A stretch of 64,000 nt of DNA from Caldilineaceae bacterium (lineage in GTDB: Bacteria; Chloroflexota; Anaerolineae; Caldilineales; Caldilineaceae), in the NCBI GenBank assembly GCA_019637685.1, contig JAHBVF010000021.1, positions 58,138 through 122,137 of the forward strand. Direction: 5' to 3'. Position numbers and translations under genes: made by a program. Shown one piece after another: positions 46,503-55,564 of the stretch (positions are counted from its first letter, which is position 1; each line of letters opens with the position of its first letter). Under the pieces are notes generated by a model, which had not been told where the DNA came from, did no database searches, and was given only the letters and a program-made list of their open reading frames with translations.

Positions 46503-46538
46503 AAAAAAGTCGGGCCATAAGTTTGGCCCGACTTTTTT
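46503..46538 (+). terminator. Terminator of the second nuo operon
   Basis: AAAAAAGTCGGGCCA (46503-46517) and TGGCCCGACTTTTTT (46524-46538): a perfect 15-bp stem with a 6-nt loop and T-run, 21 nt after nuoN. Confidence 0.9.
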
Positions 46539-46603
46539 ATTGCCTATGACTCGAAGTGTAGTTTCCCTGGCACAAGGAATGTTCGCAACAATTCAATCTT
46601 CTG

Positions 46604-46612
46604 TGCTATTAT
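46604..46612 (+). promoter_or_regulatory. Extended -10 promoter for the CNNM gene pair
   Basis: TGCTATTAT, 55 nt upstream of ATG 46667. A clear -35 is not seen. It fits the TGC-TAnnnT pattern found at other starts in this window. Confidence 0.35.
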
Positions 46613-46666
46613 GGGTTTGGCCTGTTTCTTCACCACTCTTTCGCTTGAACGGATGATAAAGCTCGA

Positions 46667-48004
46667 ATGGACGCACTGATCGTCATTGCAGTTGTCGTCG
46701 TTTTGATTACATTGAACGGTATTTTTGTCGCCGCAGAGATCGGCACGATTGGTGCGCGGCGAGCACGGGTAGCACAGGCAGCCAGTGATGGTGACCGCAT
46801 GGCGAAACTGCTGTTGCCAGTGTTGGAAGACCCCCACTTGCTGGACAATTATATCGCCGCCTGTCAATTGGGAATTACGCTTTCCAGCCTCATTCTGGGC
46901 TTCTATGGCCAGGCCGCGGTGACACCGCTGGTGAAACCCTGGCTGAGCAGCACGGGATTTGTGTCCCAGGCCGCGGCCACCTCTATTGCCGCCACCGGCG
47001 TCCTCATCACACTCACTGTTGTTCAGGTAGCGCTGAGTGAATTGGCTCCCAAATCCGTGGGTATACAGTATCCAGAGCAGACAGCCTATGTGATGATTGT
47101 GCCAGTTCGCTGGGCAATGGTTGCCATGCGCCCACTGATCTGGTTCTTCAACGGCAGTGGGCGTCTCTTTCTGCGTCTGTTGGGCATGTCCTCTGTGTCC
47201 GAAGGCGTACACGTCCACGCGCCGGAAGAGATTCTGATGCTGGTCCGGGAAAGCAGCAAAGGCGGGCTGCTGGAAGTCTCGGAAAAGCGACTGCTGGAGA
47301 ACACCCTACAGTTGCGCCAACGCCCTATCCGCCGGGTAATGGTTCCCCGCACCCAACTGCTGGCCGCACCGGTCGATGCCCCCTGCAGCGAGCTATTGTC
47401 GATTCTGGCCAGTTCCACCTATTCCCGAATGCCCCTTTTCAGCGGCTCGGTGGACAATATCGTGGGGATTGTCCACCTGAAGGATCTGCTCTGTATGCAC
47501 ATACGCGGCGCAGAAGATGCAGATGTGACCGAAATTATGCGCGTTCCCCCCTATTTGCCTGACAGTGTGCCGGTGGAAGATGTGTTCGGACTTTTACAAA
47601 AGGGCCATTTTCACATGGCCGTCGTCATCGACGAATATGGCGGGACCGCAGGCATTGTCGCCTTTGAAGACCTGATCGAAGAGATTTTTGGGGAAATCCA
47701 GGATGAATTTGACCGGGAGGACGACGAAGTGCGCATATCCACGGACGAGCGCGTTCTGCTGGATGGCGACACCTCTCTGGACCGCCTGGGCACGATATTG
47801 GGGTTAGAATTTTCCGCCGACGATGTAGACACAATCGGTGGGATGATCACTGCCCGGTTGGGAACTATCCCCGCCACAGGCGACGAGGTACAAATCCATC
47901 AGACAACCTTCCGGGTAGAGGAAGTGAATGGATATGCCATCTCGCAGGTCAGCCTGCAAGTGACTGCCGAGCAGATGGAAGCCATTGAGGAGGCGATGAA
48001 GTGA
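46667..48004 (+). CDS. CNNM/CorC-HlyC family transporter (hemolysin-like), first copy
   Basis: 445 aa. An N-terminal DUF21/CNNM membrane domain (about residues 1-190, three or four TM helices; LNGIFVAAEIGTIGARRARV) is followed by two CBS domains (VMVPRTQLLAAPVDAP; VIDEYGGTAGIVAFEDLIEE) and a C-terminal CorC_HlyC transporter-associated domain (VNGYAISQVSLQV). Family members handle Mg2+ or Co2+ and bind ATP at the CBS pair. The gene overlaps its paralogue by 4 bp (GTGA), so translation is coupled and the products may form a heterodimer. Confidence 0.88.
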   Translation: MDALIVIAVVVVLITLNGIFVAAEIGTIGARRARVAQAASDGDRMAKLLLPVLEDPHLLDNYIAACQLGITLSSLILGFYGQAAVTPLVKPWLSSTGFVSQAAATSIAATGVLITLTVVQVALSELAPKSVGIQYPEQTAYVMIVPVRWAMVAMRPLIWFFNGSGRLFLRLLGMSSVSEGVHVHAPEEILMLVRESSKGGLLEVSEKRLLENTLQLRQRPIRRVMVPRTQLLAAPVDAPCSELLSILASSTYSRMPLFSGSVDNIVGIVHLKDLLCMHIRGAEDADVTEIMRVPPYLPDSVPVEDVFGLLQKGHFHMAVVIDEYGGTAGIVAFEDLIEEIFGEIQDEFDREDDEVRISTDERVLLDGDTSLDRLGTILGLEFSADDVDTIGGMITARLGTIPATGDEVQIHQTTFRVEEVNGYAISQVSLQVTAEQMEAIEEAMK

Positions 48005-49371
48005 TCGAAACCCTCCTCCCGCTCACGATTATCATACTGCTGATCCTTTTCAATGGACTCTTTGTGGCCGTAGAATTTGCTGTTGTGGCCTCATCCCACA
48101 CCCGCTTGGCGCAACTGGCGGATGAAGGCTCCGGCGCGGCCCAGCGTGTGCTCCTCATTCTCAATGATCGGAAATGGCAGACCCGCTTTATCATTATGGC
48201 TCAGCTTGGGATCACCCTGGCCAGCCTGGGATTGGGTATGTACGGCGAACACACAATTGCCGAGTGGATTCTTGCCCCGTTGGAGCACTATGGCCGATTG
48301 GCCGAAGTGACCGCCCACAGTGTGGCCTCTGTCATCGCCATTGGACTGATGACATACCTGCACGTCGTCCTGGGCGAGGTAGTGCCAAAATCCATTGCCC
48401 TGCAAGCACCGGAAGCCACAGCGCTGCGGGTGATCGGGCCGATTTCTTTCATCGAACGTATCTTCTCGCCGGCTATCTTTGTTCTGAATCTGATTGCCAA
48501 TGCCATTATGCGGCTGGTGGGCATTCCCCAGGCCGACATCCACGACCGGCTTATGTCCGCGGAAGAGTTGGAGATTATTGTTGAAGAGAGTTTTGAAGGC
48601 GGGCTGATCGAACCTGCGGAGCAGCTCTATATCGAGAATATTCTGGACATGCGCGAGCGGACAGTCGGCCAGGTGATGACGCCACGCACGCGGATCGAGG
48701 GCATTTCTGTGGATGAGGACCCGGATCGGGTGGCCGAGATAGCCTGCGATTCCCTCCATTCCCGCTATCCCATCTACCAGGACGATTTGGACACAATCAT
48801 TGGCCTGCTTCACATCAAAGATTTGGCCCGCCAACGGCTGAGTGGGGATGGCCCCATCAATCTGCGAGAAATGGCCAAACGCCGCCCTGTGCTGGTAGCC
48901 CCCGACACCCTGCAACTGGACGCGATGCTGGATCGCTTTCGCCGGGAAAAGGCAACTCTGGCCGTCGTTATCGATGAATTTGGTGGTACAGCCGGTATAA
49001 TTTCCATCGAAGACCTGATCGAGGAAGTGGTGGGCGAAATCCAGGATGAGTTCGATGAAGAGAGCGCCCCATTTGAAATTCTTGGAGAACGGGAATTGCG
49101 GGTCCAGGGACATCTGCTTTTGGATGAGCTGAATCAGCATTTTGATCTGACGTTGGAACATCCGGAAATTTATACTGTCGGGGGTTTGATTATGACTTCT
49201 CTGGGGCGTATCCCCCACATAGGCGACGAGGCGGAAGTCGATGGGGTCATATTTACGGTTGAATCTGTGGATGGGCGCGCTGTCGAATCCGTGCGGGTTC
49301 AGTTGCCCGAGCCACTTGTGGATGGAGATGATCCCGCGGAAAATTCCCCAAACGGCGAATTAGTAGATTGA
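48001..49371 (+). CDS. CNNM/CorC-HlyC family transporter, second copy
   Basis: 456 aa with the same order: CNNM domain (FNGLFVAVEFAVVASSHTRL), CBS pair (QVMTPRTRIEGISVDEDPDR; VVIDEFGGTAGIISIEDLIEE) and a C-terminal CorC_HlyC domain (DEAEVDGVIFTVESVDGRA). GTG start overlaps the upstream stop. The promoter of the T-box leader overlaps its stop codon. Paralogous to the gene before it. Confidence 0.88.
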   Translation: MIETLLPLTIIILLILFNGLFVAVEFAVVASSHTRLAQLADEGSGAAQRVLLILNDRKWQTRFIIMAQLGITLASLGLGMYGEHTIAEWILAPLEHYGRLAEVTAHSVASVIAIGLMTYLHVVLGEVVPKSIALQAPEATALRVIGPISFIERIFSPAIFVLNLIANAIMRLVGIPQADIHDRLMSAEELEIIVEESFEGGLIEPAEQLYIENILDMRERTVGQVMTPRTRIEGISVDEDPDRVAEIACDSLHSRYPIYQDDLDTIIGLLHIKDLARQRLSGDGPINLREMAKRRPVLVAPDTLQLDAMLDRFRREKATLAVVIDEFGGTAGIISIEDLIEEVVGEIQDEFDEESAPFEILGERELRVQGHLLLDELNQHFDLTLEHPEIYTVGGLIMTSLGRIPHIGDEAEVDGVIFTVESVDGRAVESVRVQLPEPLVDGDDPAENSPNGELVD

Positions 49372-49396
49372 CAAAGCCCGCGGGAATTGCTACACT
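49368..49396 (+). promoter_or_regulatory. Strong sigma70-type promoter of the T-box leader
   Basis: Perfect TTGACA (49368-49373), 17-nt spacer, TACACT (49391-49396) preceded by TGC. The -35 overlaps the stop codon of the CNNM gene. Predicted start near 49403. Confidence 0.8.
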
Positions 49397-49402
49397 GTAG
49401 CT

Positions 49403-49724
49403 CATTTGATAGAAAAGGCGTTGACGGAGACGAGTAGTTTCTGTGTTGTCGTCCAGAGAATCCGGGACGGTGGAAACCGGATCGCACACGCAGAAACGAA
49501 TATCCCTCCTGAGCAGCGGCCCCAACGACGAACCGAAGTCAGCAGATACGCCCAAAAGTTCGTCCAGTAGACGCCGCCGGTGTTGTGAACCGTTACAGTC
49601 ACAGCGAAGTGATGCTTGCATCGCCTTGCAGCGAGGTGTCCGGCACTGTGTGTCGCCGGGAACCGGGGTGGTATCGCGGACCAACTGGCCCGTCCCCGTT
49701 TGGGGATGGGCTTTTTCTATTGGG
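49403..49724 (+). promoter_or_regulatory. T-box riboswitch leader, probable tRNA-Ile specifier
   Basis: The T-box core GGGTGGTATCGCGG (49666-49679) matches the family consensus with one change (ATCGCG for ACCGCG). It is followed by a terminator stem GCCCGTCCCC (49688-49697) / GGGGATGGGC (49702-49711) and TTTTT. Upstream, AGAGAA-TCCGGGACGGTGGAAACCGG has the stem I distal pattern, and the codon ATC (49502-49504), in the context GAATATCCCTCCTGAGC, is the best specifier candidate, giving Ile. Uncharged tRNA-Ile would pair with it and prevent termination. The first gene downstream is a GNAT acetyltransferase, not ileS. Confidence 0.85.
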
Positions 49725-49726
49725 TT

Positions 49727-49764
49727 TCAGAAGTTCGACTTTTCGGAAAAAGTCGAACTTCTGA
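49727..49764 (+). repeat. Perfect 17-bp hairpin at the ribosome site of the GNAT gene
   Basis: Arms 49727-49743 and 49748-49764 pair exactly with a CGGA loop, 3 nt after the T-run stretch of the T-box terminator. The AGGGAG ribosome site begins at the last base of the right arm. It may be a second regulatory layer or an inserted palindrome. Confidence 0.75.
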
Positions 49765-49776
49765 AGGGAGAGGGCA

Positions 49777-50310
49777 ATGGACCAACCAACAGTACGCCTG
49801 TTGACCGCAGACGATGCAGCCGCCTATCGACGGGTGCGCTTGCAGGCATTGCAGGAACACCCGGAAGCCTTTGGCTCCTCCGCCGAGGACTTCGCCGTGC
49901 AGCCGTTGAGTGATGTGGCGGATCGGCTGGGATCCCAGAGCGAGCGATTTTCTATCTTCGGAGTCTTTGTCGAAGGCGAACTGAACGGGTTGATCGGCTT
50001 TGGCAGAGGTGACGGGCTGAAGGTGCGTCACCGGGGCGGCATCTATCAGATGTATGTGACGCCATCCCAGCGAGGCAGAGGATTGGGGCGACTGTTGTTG
50101 GAACACGCAGTCAACCAAGCCCGCCGATTGCCTGGATTGGAAGAGATCAACTTGGCTGTCACTGTCGGCAACGAGCCAGCCCGCCGCCTGTACGAACGCT
50201 TCGGTTTTGTCTTCTCCCATCGGGAGCCGCGCTACATCAAAATAGACGACCGCTACTACGATATCGACTGGATGACGCTATTACTACAACAGGAGTCAGA
50301 GAATGGCTGA
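49777..50310 (+). CDS. GNAT-family N-acetyltransferase
   Basis: 177 aa. Motif A for acetyl-CoA is RGRGLGRLLLEHAVN (about residue 108 onward), preceded by the beta4 strand GGIYQMYVTPSQ; motif B is NEPARRLYERFGFVFSHREPRYIK. Substrate unknown. AAGGGAGAGG 6 nt before the ATG. Overlaps the AlaX gene by 8 bp, so the two are probably translated together, both under the T-box. Many GNATs of this type modify amino-terminal amines or small molecules; a tRNA or amino-acid link is inference from context. Confidence 0.85.
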   Translation: MDQPTVRLLTADDAAAYRRVRLQALQEHPEAFGSSAEDFAVQPLSDVADRLGSQSERFSIFGVFVEGELNGLIGFGRGDGLKVRHRGGIYQMYVTPSQRGRGLGRLLLEHAVNQARRLPGLEEINLAVTVGNEPARRLYERFGFVFSHREPRYIKIDDRYYDIDWMTLLLQQESENG

Positions 50311-51025
50311 ACTGCTCTATTACAACGACGCATACTTGCAGGAATTCGACGCCGCCGTTGCCGCGGTCGAAGGCGACCGGGTGTCCCTGGACCGCACGGC
50401 CTTCTATCCCGGCGGGGGCGGACAGCCCAACGACGAGGGCTGGCTGACCATCGACGGCGTGCGCCTGCGGGTGGGCAAAGTCAAGAAGGAGGGTGCAGAT
50501 GTCTGGCACACCCTCGTCGGGACAGATGGCGGCTTGCCGGAGATTACCGTCGGAAAGACCGTCCACGGGGCGTTGGACTGGGAGCGGCGTTATGCGCTGA
50601 TGCGTACCCACACAGCCATGCACATCCTCTGTGGCGTCGTCTGGCGGGACTATCAGGCGTCTGTCACCGGCGGCAATATGGAACCGGGCGCGGGACGGAT
50701 GGATTTCGAGTTCGCCGCGATGAGCCGGGAGCTGGTCACGGAGATCGAAGAGAAGTGCAACGCGGAGATCGCCGCGGCCCGGCCCGTGCGCGAGCAGACG
50801 CTGTCCAGAGAAGAAGCCTTTCAGATTCCCGACCTGATCCGCACGAAGATCAACCTGCTGCCAAAGGGCATCAGCGAAATCCGCACCATCGAACTGGCGG
50901 GGCTGGACCTGCAGGCCGACGGCGGGACCCACGTCCACAACACATCCGAAGTGGGACAGATGCGGGTGACGGATTACAAAAGCAAAGGTGCGATCAACAA
51001 GCGGATTTACATTGAACTGGGGTAA
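50303..51025 (+). CDS. alaX: Alanyl-tRNA editing protein (AlaX-type)
   Basis: 240 aa, a stand-alone trans-editing enzyme that hydrolyses Ser- or Gly-tRNA-Ala. An N-terminal AlaRS-like beta domain (RTAFYPGGGGQPND) is followed by the zinc/editing core: HTAMHIL (HxxxH) and GGTHVHNTSEVG. The expected position of the CGGTH Cys is Asp (ADGGTHV), as in other AlaX-M forms. The full-length AlaRS is not in this window. Overlaps the GNAT gene. Confidence 0.88.
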   Translation: MAELLYYNDAYLQEFDAAVAAVEGDRVSLDRTAFYPGGGGQPNDEGWLTIDGVRLRVGKVKKEGADVWHTLVGTDGGLPEITVGKTVHGALDWERRYALMRTHTAMHILCGVVWRDYQASVTGGNMEPGAGRMDFEFAAMSRELVTEIEEKCNAEIAAARPVREQTLSREEAFQIPDLIRTKINLLPKGISEIRTIELAGLDLQADGGTHVHNTSEVGQMRVTDYKSKGAINKRIYIELG

Positions 51026-51071
51026 CGCGACCTGACAGCTTGCGCAACACGCACCAGCGGAAAACAACGCC

Positions 51072-51614
51072 ATGCCCATCATTCCTGACCCACCGCTCGC
51101 CGCCTACAAAGCCTACTTTCATACGGGTATCGTTCTTGTCACATTGACCGGTGTACACGGGGAAAACATCTTTGCACGGGCCGAGACGGCCAATCTGCTG
51201 CGCTCCGTGCTGCGGGAAGTGCGCCAAAAGCTGCCTTTCACAATGCACGCCTGGGTGATTCTGCCCGATCACAGCTATCTGCTGCTTCAACCCGGCGCGG
51301 AGGGCAGTGCGGACGAGATCGTGCGCCGGGTGCGCCACCGCTACGCCGCAGACTACGCCCAGTTGATGGGCAGTCCAGTGGAAATGGTGGTGTGGGAACA
51401 GCGGTACGGACTGGAAACAACAGGCGATGCAGAGACATTCGCTACACGAATGGATACGATCCACTACGACCCGGTGCGTCACGGGCTGGTCACCCGCCCG
51501 GAGGAATGGGGCCAAAGCAGTTATGCGGCCTGGGTGGAGCGGGGATTGTACAAACTGGGCTGGGGGTGGAGCGAGCCGGAGCGGTTACAAAAAGGCAAAA
51601 GTAGACGAATCTAA
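51072..51614 (+). CDS. RAYT-like (REP-associated tyrosine transposase) protein, degenerate active site
   Basis: 180 aa. The Y1/HUH fold is recognised by HAWVILPDHSYLLL (the usual form is VMPNHVHLL) and by IHYDPVRHGLVTRPEEWGQSSY near the C-terminus. The HUH pair is broken: the second His is Tyr (H-S-Y), so the metal site is likely lost. The catalytic Tyr of the C-terminal helix is present as IHYDP. Such proteins move or maintain REP palindromes; this one may be a domesticated relic, interesting because the window is packed with palindromes. A weak GGAAAAC site precedes ATG. Converges with, and overlaps by 4 bp, the toxin gene. Confidence 0.7.
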   Translation: MPIIPDPPLAAYKAYFHTGIVLVTLTGVHGENIFARAETANLLRSVLREVRQKLPFTMHAWVILPDHSYLLLQPGAEGSADEIVRRVRHRYAADYAQLMGSPVEMVVWEQRYGLETTGDAETFATRMDTIHYDPVRHGLVTRPEEWGQSSYAAWVERGLYKLGWGWSEPERLQKGKSRRI

Positions 51615-51985
51615 TCCAAAAACGCAAGCGTTACAGCCAAAACCGACTCTATATTCATCGCGGGACTGGAAACAATAGAACCGTTGCGTAGATGGCAGTG
51701 ATCTGGAAATGTATCAATCTCTTTGTGATGAGGAGAATTGTCCCAGCGAGCAACCAACTCTGCTTCTGCTGTTTGTAGATGAAAACGATACTTCGTGCGC
51801 ACAATCGACATTCCGGTGATCACATATTCGGCAATGTGTAGCTGATAACCGTTGCTCAGAATGAGACGGCCGCTGATATAGCATTCGTTGACATCAATTT
51901 CACTATAGCTTATCTGCGAATCAAGAACGTAGAACGCCCGTGAAATAGTCTGCTGTAGACTTCTGTAGTAATCACGCGCAGTCAT
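51611..51985 (-). CDS. TumE-type toxin of a toxin-antitoxin pair
   Basis: 124 aa from ATG 51985 (MTARDYYRSLQQ), which overlaps the antitoxin stop (ATGA). Family features: YHIAEYVI-like core (GYQLHIAEYVITG), KYRFHLQTAEAELVARWDNSPHH and FPDHCH with the downstream acidic end. TumE proteins are small ribonuclease-like toxins; the family match is by pattern and moderately certain. The gene is antisense to the plus-strand cluster and separates the T-box operon from ileS. Confidence 0.7.
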   Translation of the reverse strand: MTARDYYRSLQQTISRAFYVLDSQISYSEIDVNECYISGRLILSNGYQLHIAEYVITGMSIVRTKYRFHLQTAEAELVARWDNSPHHKEIDTFPDHCHLRNGSIVSSPAMNIESVLAVTLAFLD

Positions 51986-52275
51986 AGGGAAACGCCATTG
52001 AGAATCAGAAAACGCTGTTGCCATAGATCAAGCCCGCGTTTTGCGGCGTACCAGTCAAAAAGGTAGGCATCATCGCCCAATGTGCCCTCATCAAAACGAC
52101 GCAGAAATTCATCGGAAGAAATTTCATGCTGCTGCTCAAACGAACGACACATCTCGGCAAAGTGATCCCGCCGCAACTGGGCATGACGCAACTGATTACG
52201 CAGCGCGTAATCGACCACTTCACGTATATTGGCAAGCGAAAAATCGTTTGATTGTACTTTCAGGGCAATATCCAT
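51982..52275 (-). CDS. Antitoxin partner of the TumE-type toxin
   Basis: 97 aa, helical, no known DNA-binding motif. The first half (FSLANIREVVDYALRN) is a short amphipathic region; the C-terminus ends LWQQRFLILNGVSL. Order and 4-bp overlap with the toxin gene fit a type II antitoxin gene located first. GGAG (reverse strand, TCTCCT at 52278-52283) precedes ATG 52275. Confidence 0.65.
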   Translation of the reverse strand: MDIALKVQSNDFSLANIREVVDYALRNQLRHAQLRRDHFAEMCRSFEQQHEISSDEFLRRFDEGTLGDDAYLFDWYAAKRGLDLWQQRFLILNGVSL

Positions 52276-52370
52276 TGATTCTCTCCTAAACCAGACAGAT
52301 CAGAACGAGCAGTATATTCCCATTATATCCCAGAGCGATTGTTCCATCAATCGACAGGAGCAGACACAAG

Positions 52371-55300
52371 ATGACAAGCAAACCACAGTTTCAGGAAGTA
52401 AAAGCCGGGGTCTCCTTTCCGGAGATGGAAGAGAATATGCAGAAACGTTGGAAACAGCAGAACGTCTTCCAGCGCTCCATGAGCGAGCGGGAAGGCGGGC
52501 CAGAGTTCGTCTTCTACGAAGGGCCGCCTACGGCCAACGGACGCCCCGGCATCCATCACGTGCTGGCCCGCGCGTTTAAGGATATGTTCCCCCGCTACAA
52601 GACGATGCAGGGCTATCACGTCCTGCGCAAGGGCGGTTGGGACACCCACGGCCTGCCCGTGGAACTGGAGGTCGAGAAACGGCTGAAGCTGACTGGTAAA
52701 GAGCAGATCGAAGCCTATGGCGTGGCTGCTTTCAACCAAATGTGCAAAGAATCGGTCTGGGAATACCTGAGCGAATGGGAGGCCATGACCGAGCGCATGG
52801 CCTTCTGGGTGATGCTCGAAGACGCCTATGTGACGATGAAAACCGAGTACATAGAATCTCTCTGGTGGATCCTCAAGCAATTCTGGGACAAAGGGCTGCT
52901 CTATCAGGGCTACAAAGTTGTGCCCTACTGCCCCCGCTGTGGCACGCCCCTGAGCAGCCACGAGCTTTCCCTGGGCTACAAAGAGGGAACCGTCGATCCC
53001 AGCGTCTTCGTCAAATTTGCGGTGCAGGGCGAGGAAAACACATTCCTCCTGGCCTGGACAACCACACCCTGGACCCTGCCCGGCAATGTGGCCCTGGCCG
53101 TGGGCACAAAGGTAGACTACGTGCAGGTGCAGGACGAGTCCGGTGCCAGGCTCTATCTGGCCAAGGAACTGGCCGAGAAAGTGCTGCGCCCCGGCTATAC
53201 GGTTTTGGCAGAGATGAAGGGCAGCGAGCTGGTGGGCAAACACTACGAACCCCTCTACCGCTTCCTGCCTGTGGACAAAGAATACGCCTACGTCGTGGCC
53301 GCGGACTTTGTCAGCACCGGCGACGGCACGGGCATCGTCCACATCGCGCCGGCCTTTGGCGCGGACGATATGAATGTGGGCAAGGAGAACGATCTGCCCG
53401 TCCTGCACACAGTGGATGCAGCCGGCCAGTTCAAGCCGGAGGTAACGCCCTGGGCCGGTGTCTTTGTCAAAGACGCGGATCCGGCCATCACCGAAGAACT
53501 GAAGGGGCGGGGGCTGCTCTACAGTTCGGGCACATACGAGCACACCTATCCCTTCTGCTGGCGCTGCGACACACCCCTGATCTACTGGGCCAAAGAGACC
53601 TGGTACGTGCGCACCAGCGAATACAAAGATCGTCTTGTGGCCGTCAACCAGCAGATCAACTGGGTTCCCGACCACATCAAAGACGGGCGCTTTGGCCGCT
53701 GGCTGGAAAACAATGTGGACTGGGCCATGGGCCGGGACCGCTACTGGGCCACCCCCCTGCCTCTCTGGCAGAGCGACCGGGAGCCCTCTGGGCGCGGCAG
53801 CACCTACACCGAATGTGTGGGCAGCATCGCCGAGCTTTCCCAAAAGACGGGCGTGGATCAGAGCGCGCTGGAGCTTCACCGCCCGTATGTGGACGAGATC
53901 ACCTGGCCCGCGCCCGACGGCGGCACAATGCGCCGGGTCACCGAAGTCTGCGATGTCTGGTTCGACAGCGGCTCCATGCCCATCGCCCAGTGGCACTACC
54001 CTTTTGAAAATCAGGCTGAATACGAGAAATATCAGCAGGCCGACTTCATCTGCGAGGCCATCGACCAGACCCGTGGCTGGTTCTACACCCTCCACGCGGT
54101 GAGCACACTGCTCTTCGACCGGCCCGCTTTCAAGAATGTTATCTGCCTGGGCCACATCCTGGCCGAGGACGGCTCGAAAATGAGCAAATCCAAAGGCAAC
54201 GTCGTCAACCCGTGGGAGGTCTTCGAGGAGCACGGCGCGGACGCGGCCCGCTGGTATATGTACACGGCTGGTCCTCCCGGCAACAGCCGCCGCTTCAGCA
54301 ACGCGCTGGTGGGCGAAGTGGTGCGCCGCTTCCTGAATACGCTCTGGAATACGTACAGTTTCTTTGTGACGTATGCGAATTTGAGCGAGTGGCGAGTGGC
54401 GAGTGGCGAGGAAGAATTCGCAACTCGCAATTCGCAACTCGCAGAAAACAACCTGCTCGATCAGTGGCTCTGCTCCGAACTCAACCGTTTGGTGCGGGAC
54501 GTGACCGCGGCCTACGAGAGCTACGATGTGCTGAGCGCGACCCGGCCTGTGGCCGATTTTGTGGACAGCCTGAGCAACTGGTATGTGCGCCTGAACCGCC
54601 GCCGCTTCTGGGACGGCGACCCCGCGGCCCTGGCCACGCTGCACCAGGCGCTGGTGACAATCAGCCAACTGCTGGCCCCGGCCACGCCCTTTGTGGCCGA
54701 CGAACTCTATCAGAATCTGGTCTCCGGCGTGGACGCTACCGCGCCCGATTCGGTCCATCTCTCCCGCTGGCCGGGTGTGGACGAGAGCGCCATCGACGAG
54801 CAGCTCAGCGCGGATATGGCCCTGGCCCAGAAGGTGACGACGCTGGGTCGGGCAGCCCGCGAGTCAGCCAGCCTGAAAGTACGCCAGCCCCTGCGCCAGG
54901 TGGTGGTGCGCACCCGCGCGGCCGAAGAAAAGGCCGGTCTGGAGCGTATGGCGGATATGCTGCTGGTGGAGCTAAATGTCAAGGAATTGGCCTTTGCTGA
55001 CGCCGCGGGGGAACTGGTGGATGTGCAGGTACACCCTCTGCCCAAGCAGTTGGGCCAGAAGTTTGGCCGGGGCTTCCCGGTTGTGCGCCAGGCGCTGGCG
55101 GGGATGGATCAGAGCGATCTGGCCGCCCGTTTCGGGGCCGGGGAATCGGTGACAGTGGAGGTGGACGGGACCAGCTACAAAGTCACGCCGGAGGATGTGG
55201 AGGTGCGCAGCGCTCCCCGCGCCGGTTTCAGCGTGGCCGAGGACGGCGGCTATCTGGTGGCTGTGACCACCGACCTGACCCCGGAACTGGTGCTGGAAGG

Positions 55301-55553
55301 CCAGGCCCGGGAAGTGGTGCGCCGGGTGCAGCAGCTTCGCAAAGACGCGGGCCTGGACATCAGCGACCGCATCCACCTGCATCTGGGCGAATCCGCGCTG
55401 CTGCGTGCGATGTTTGAGCAGCACAGCGGCTACGTCACCGATGAGGTGCTGGCTGTGGAGACGGTGTGGAACAGTGGCAAGCTGCCTGTGGATCGGGTGG
55501 AGTTCGATTTGGACGGCGAGTCGGTGGCCCTGGGCCTGACCAAACGGGCGTAG
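52371..55553 (+). CDS. ileS: Isoleucyl-tRNA synthetase (type 2)
   Basis: 1060 aa, the length of eukaryote-like type 2 enzymes. HIGH-type motif GRPGIHH in the Rossmann fold and KMSKS (603-607) are present; CP1 editing domain lies around residues 200-410 ([17 protein letters not shown], then [15 protein letters not shown]). Zn-type Cys pairs appear at [10 protein letters not shown]. The C-terminal anticodon-binding domain and an extension follow. An in-frame palindrome sits at about residues 672-692. AGGAG lies 9 nt before the ATG. No T-box is found in the 95 bp before this gene; the T-box with an Ile specifier lies 2.6 kb upstream. Type 2 IleRS is naturally less sensitive to mupirocin (family knowledge). 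Confidence 0.95.
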   Translation: MTSKPQFQEVKAGVSFPEMEENMQKRWKQQNVFQRSMSEREGGPEFVFYEGPPTANGRPGIHHVLARAFKDMFPRYKTMQGYHVLRKGGWDTHGLPVELEVEKRLKLTGKEQIEAYGVAAFNQMCKESVWEYLSEWEAMTERMAFWVMLEDAYVTMKTEYIESLWWILKQFWDKGLLYQGYKVVPYCPRCGTPLSSHELSLGYKEGTVDPSVFVKFAVQGEENTFLLAWTTTPWTLPGNVALAVGTKVDYVQVQDESGARLYLAKELAEKVLRPGYTVLAEMKGSELVGKHYEPLYRFLPVDKEYAYVVAADFVSTGDGTGIVHIAPAFGADDMNVGKENDLPVLHTVDAAGQFKPEVTPWAGVFVKDADPAITEELKGRGLLYSSGTYEHTYPFCWRCDTPLIYWAKETWYVRTSEYKDRLVAVNQQINWVPDHIKDGRFGRWLENNVDWAMGRDRYWATPLPLWQSDREPSGRGSTYTECVGSIAELSQKTGVDQSALELHRPYVDEITWPAPDGGTMRRVTEVCDVWFDSGSMPIAQWHYPFENQAEYEKYQQADFICEAIDQTRGWFYTLHAVSTLLFDRPAFKNVICLGHILAEDGSKMSKSKGNVVNPWEVFEEHGADAARWYMYTAGPPGNSRRFSNALVGEVVRRFLNTLWNTYSFFVTYANLSEWRVASGEEEFATRNSQLAENNLLDQWLCSELNRLVRDVTAAYESYDVLSATRPVADFVDSLSNWYVRLNRRRFWDGDPAALATLHQALVTISQLLAPATPFVADELYQNLVSGVDATAPDSVHLSRWPGVDESAIDEQLSADMALAQKVTTLGRAARESASLKVRQPLRQVVVRTRAAEEKAGLERMADMLLVELNVKELAFADAAGELVDVQVHPLPKQLGQKFGRGFPVVRQALAGMDQSDLAARFGAGESVTVEVDGTSYKVTPEDVEVRSAPRAGFSVAEDGGYLVAVTTDLTPELVLEGQAREVVRRVQQLRKDAGLDISDRIHLHLGESALLRAMFEQHSGYVTDEVLAVETVWNSGKLPVDRVEFDLDGESVALGLTKRA
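54385..54442. repeat. Palindrome inserted in frame within ileS
   Basis: GCGAGT/GGCGAG words (54385-54410) face CGCAACTCGCAATTCGCAAC (54419-54442) as an imperfect inverted repeat. Read as protein this gives a low-homology linker ([20 protein letters not shown]) between the catalytic and anticodon domains, where the family has a short linker. It resembles the intergenic palindromes of the window in design. Confidence 0.6.
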
Positions 55554-55564
55554 AACGGGCGTAG

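Noticed and set aside
49372..49776. Small ORFs in the T-box leader
   Set aside because: They lack ribosome sites, are in the structured leader and do not resemble proteins. The RNA-motif explanation accounts for the whole stretch.
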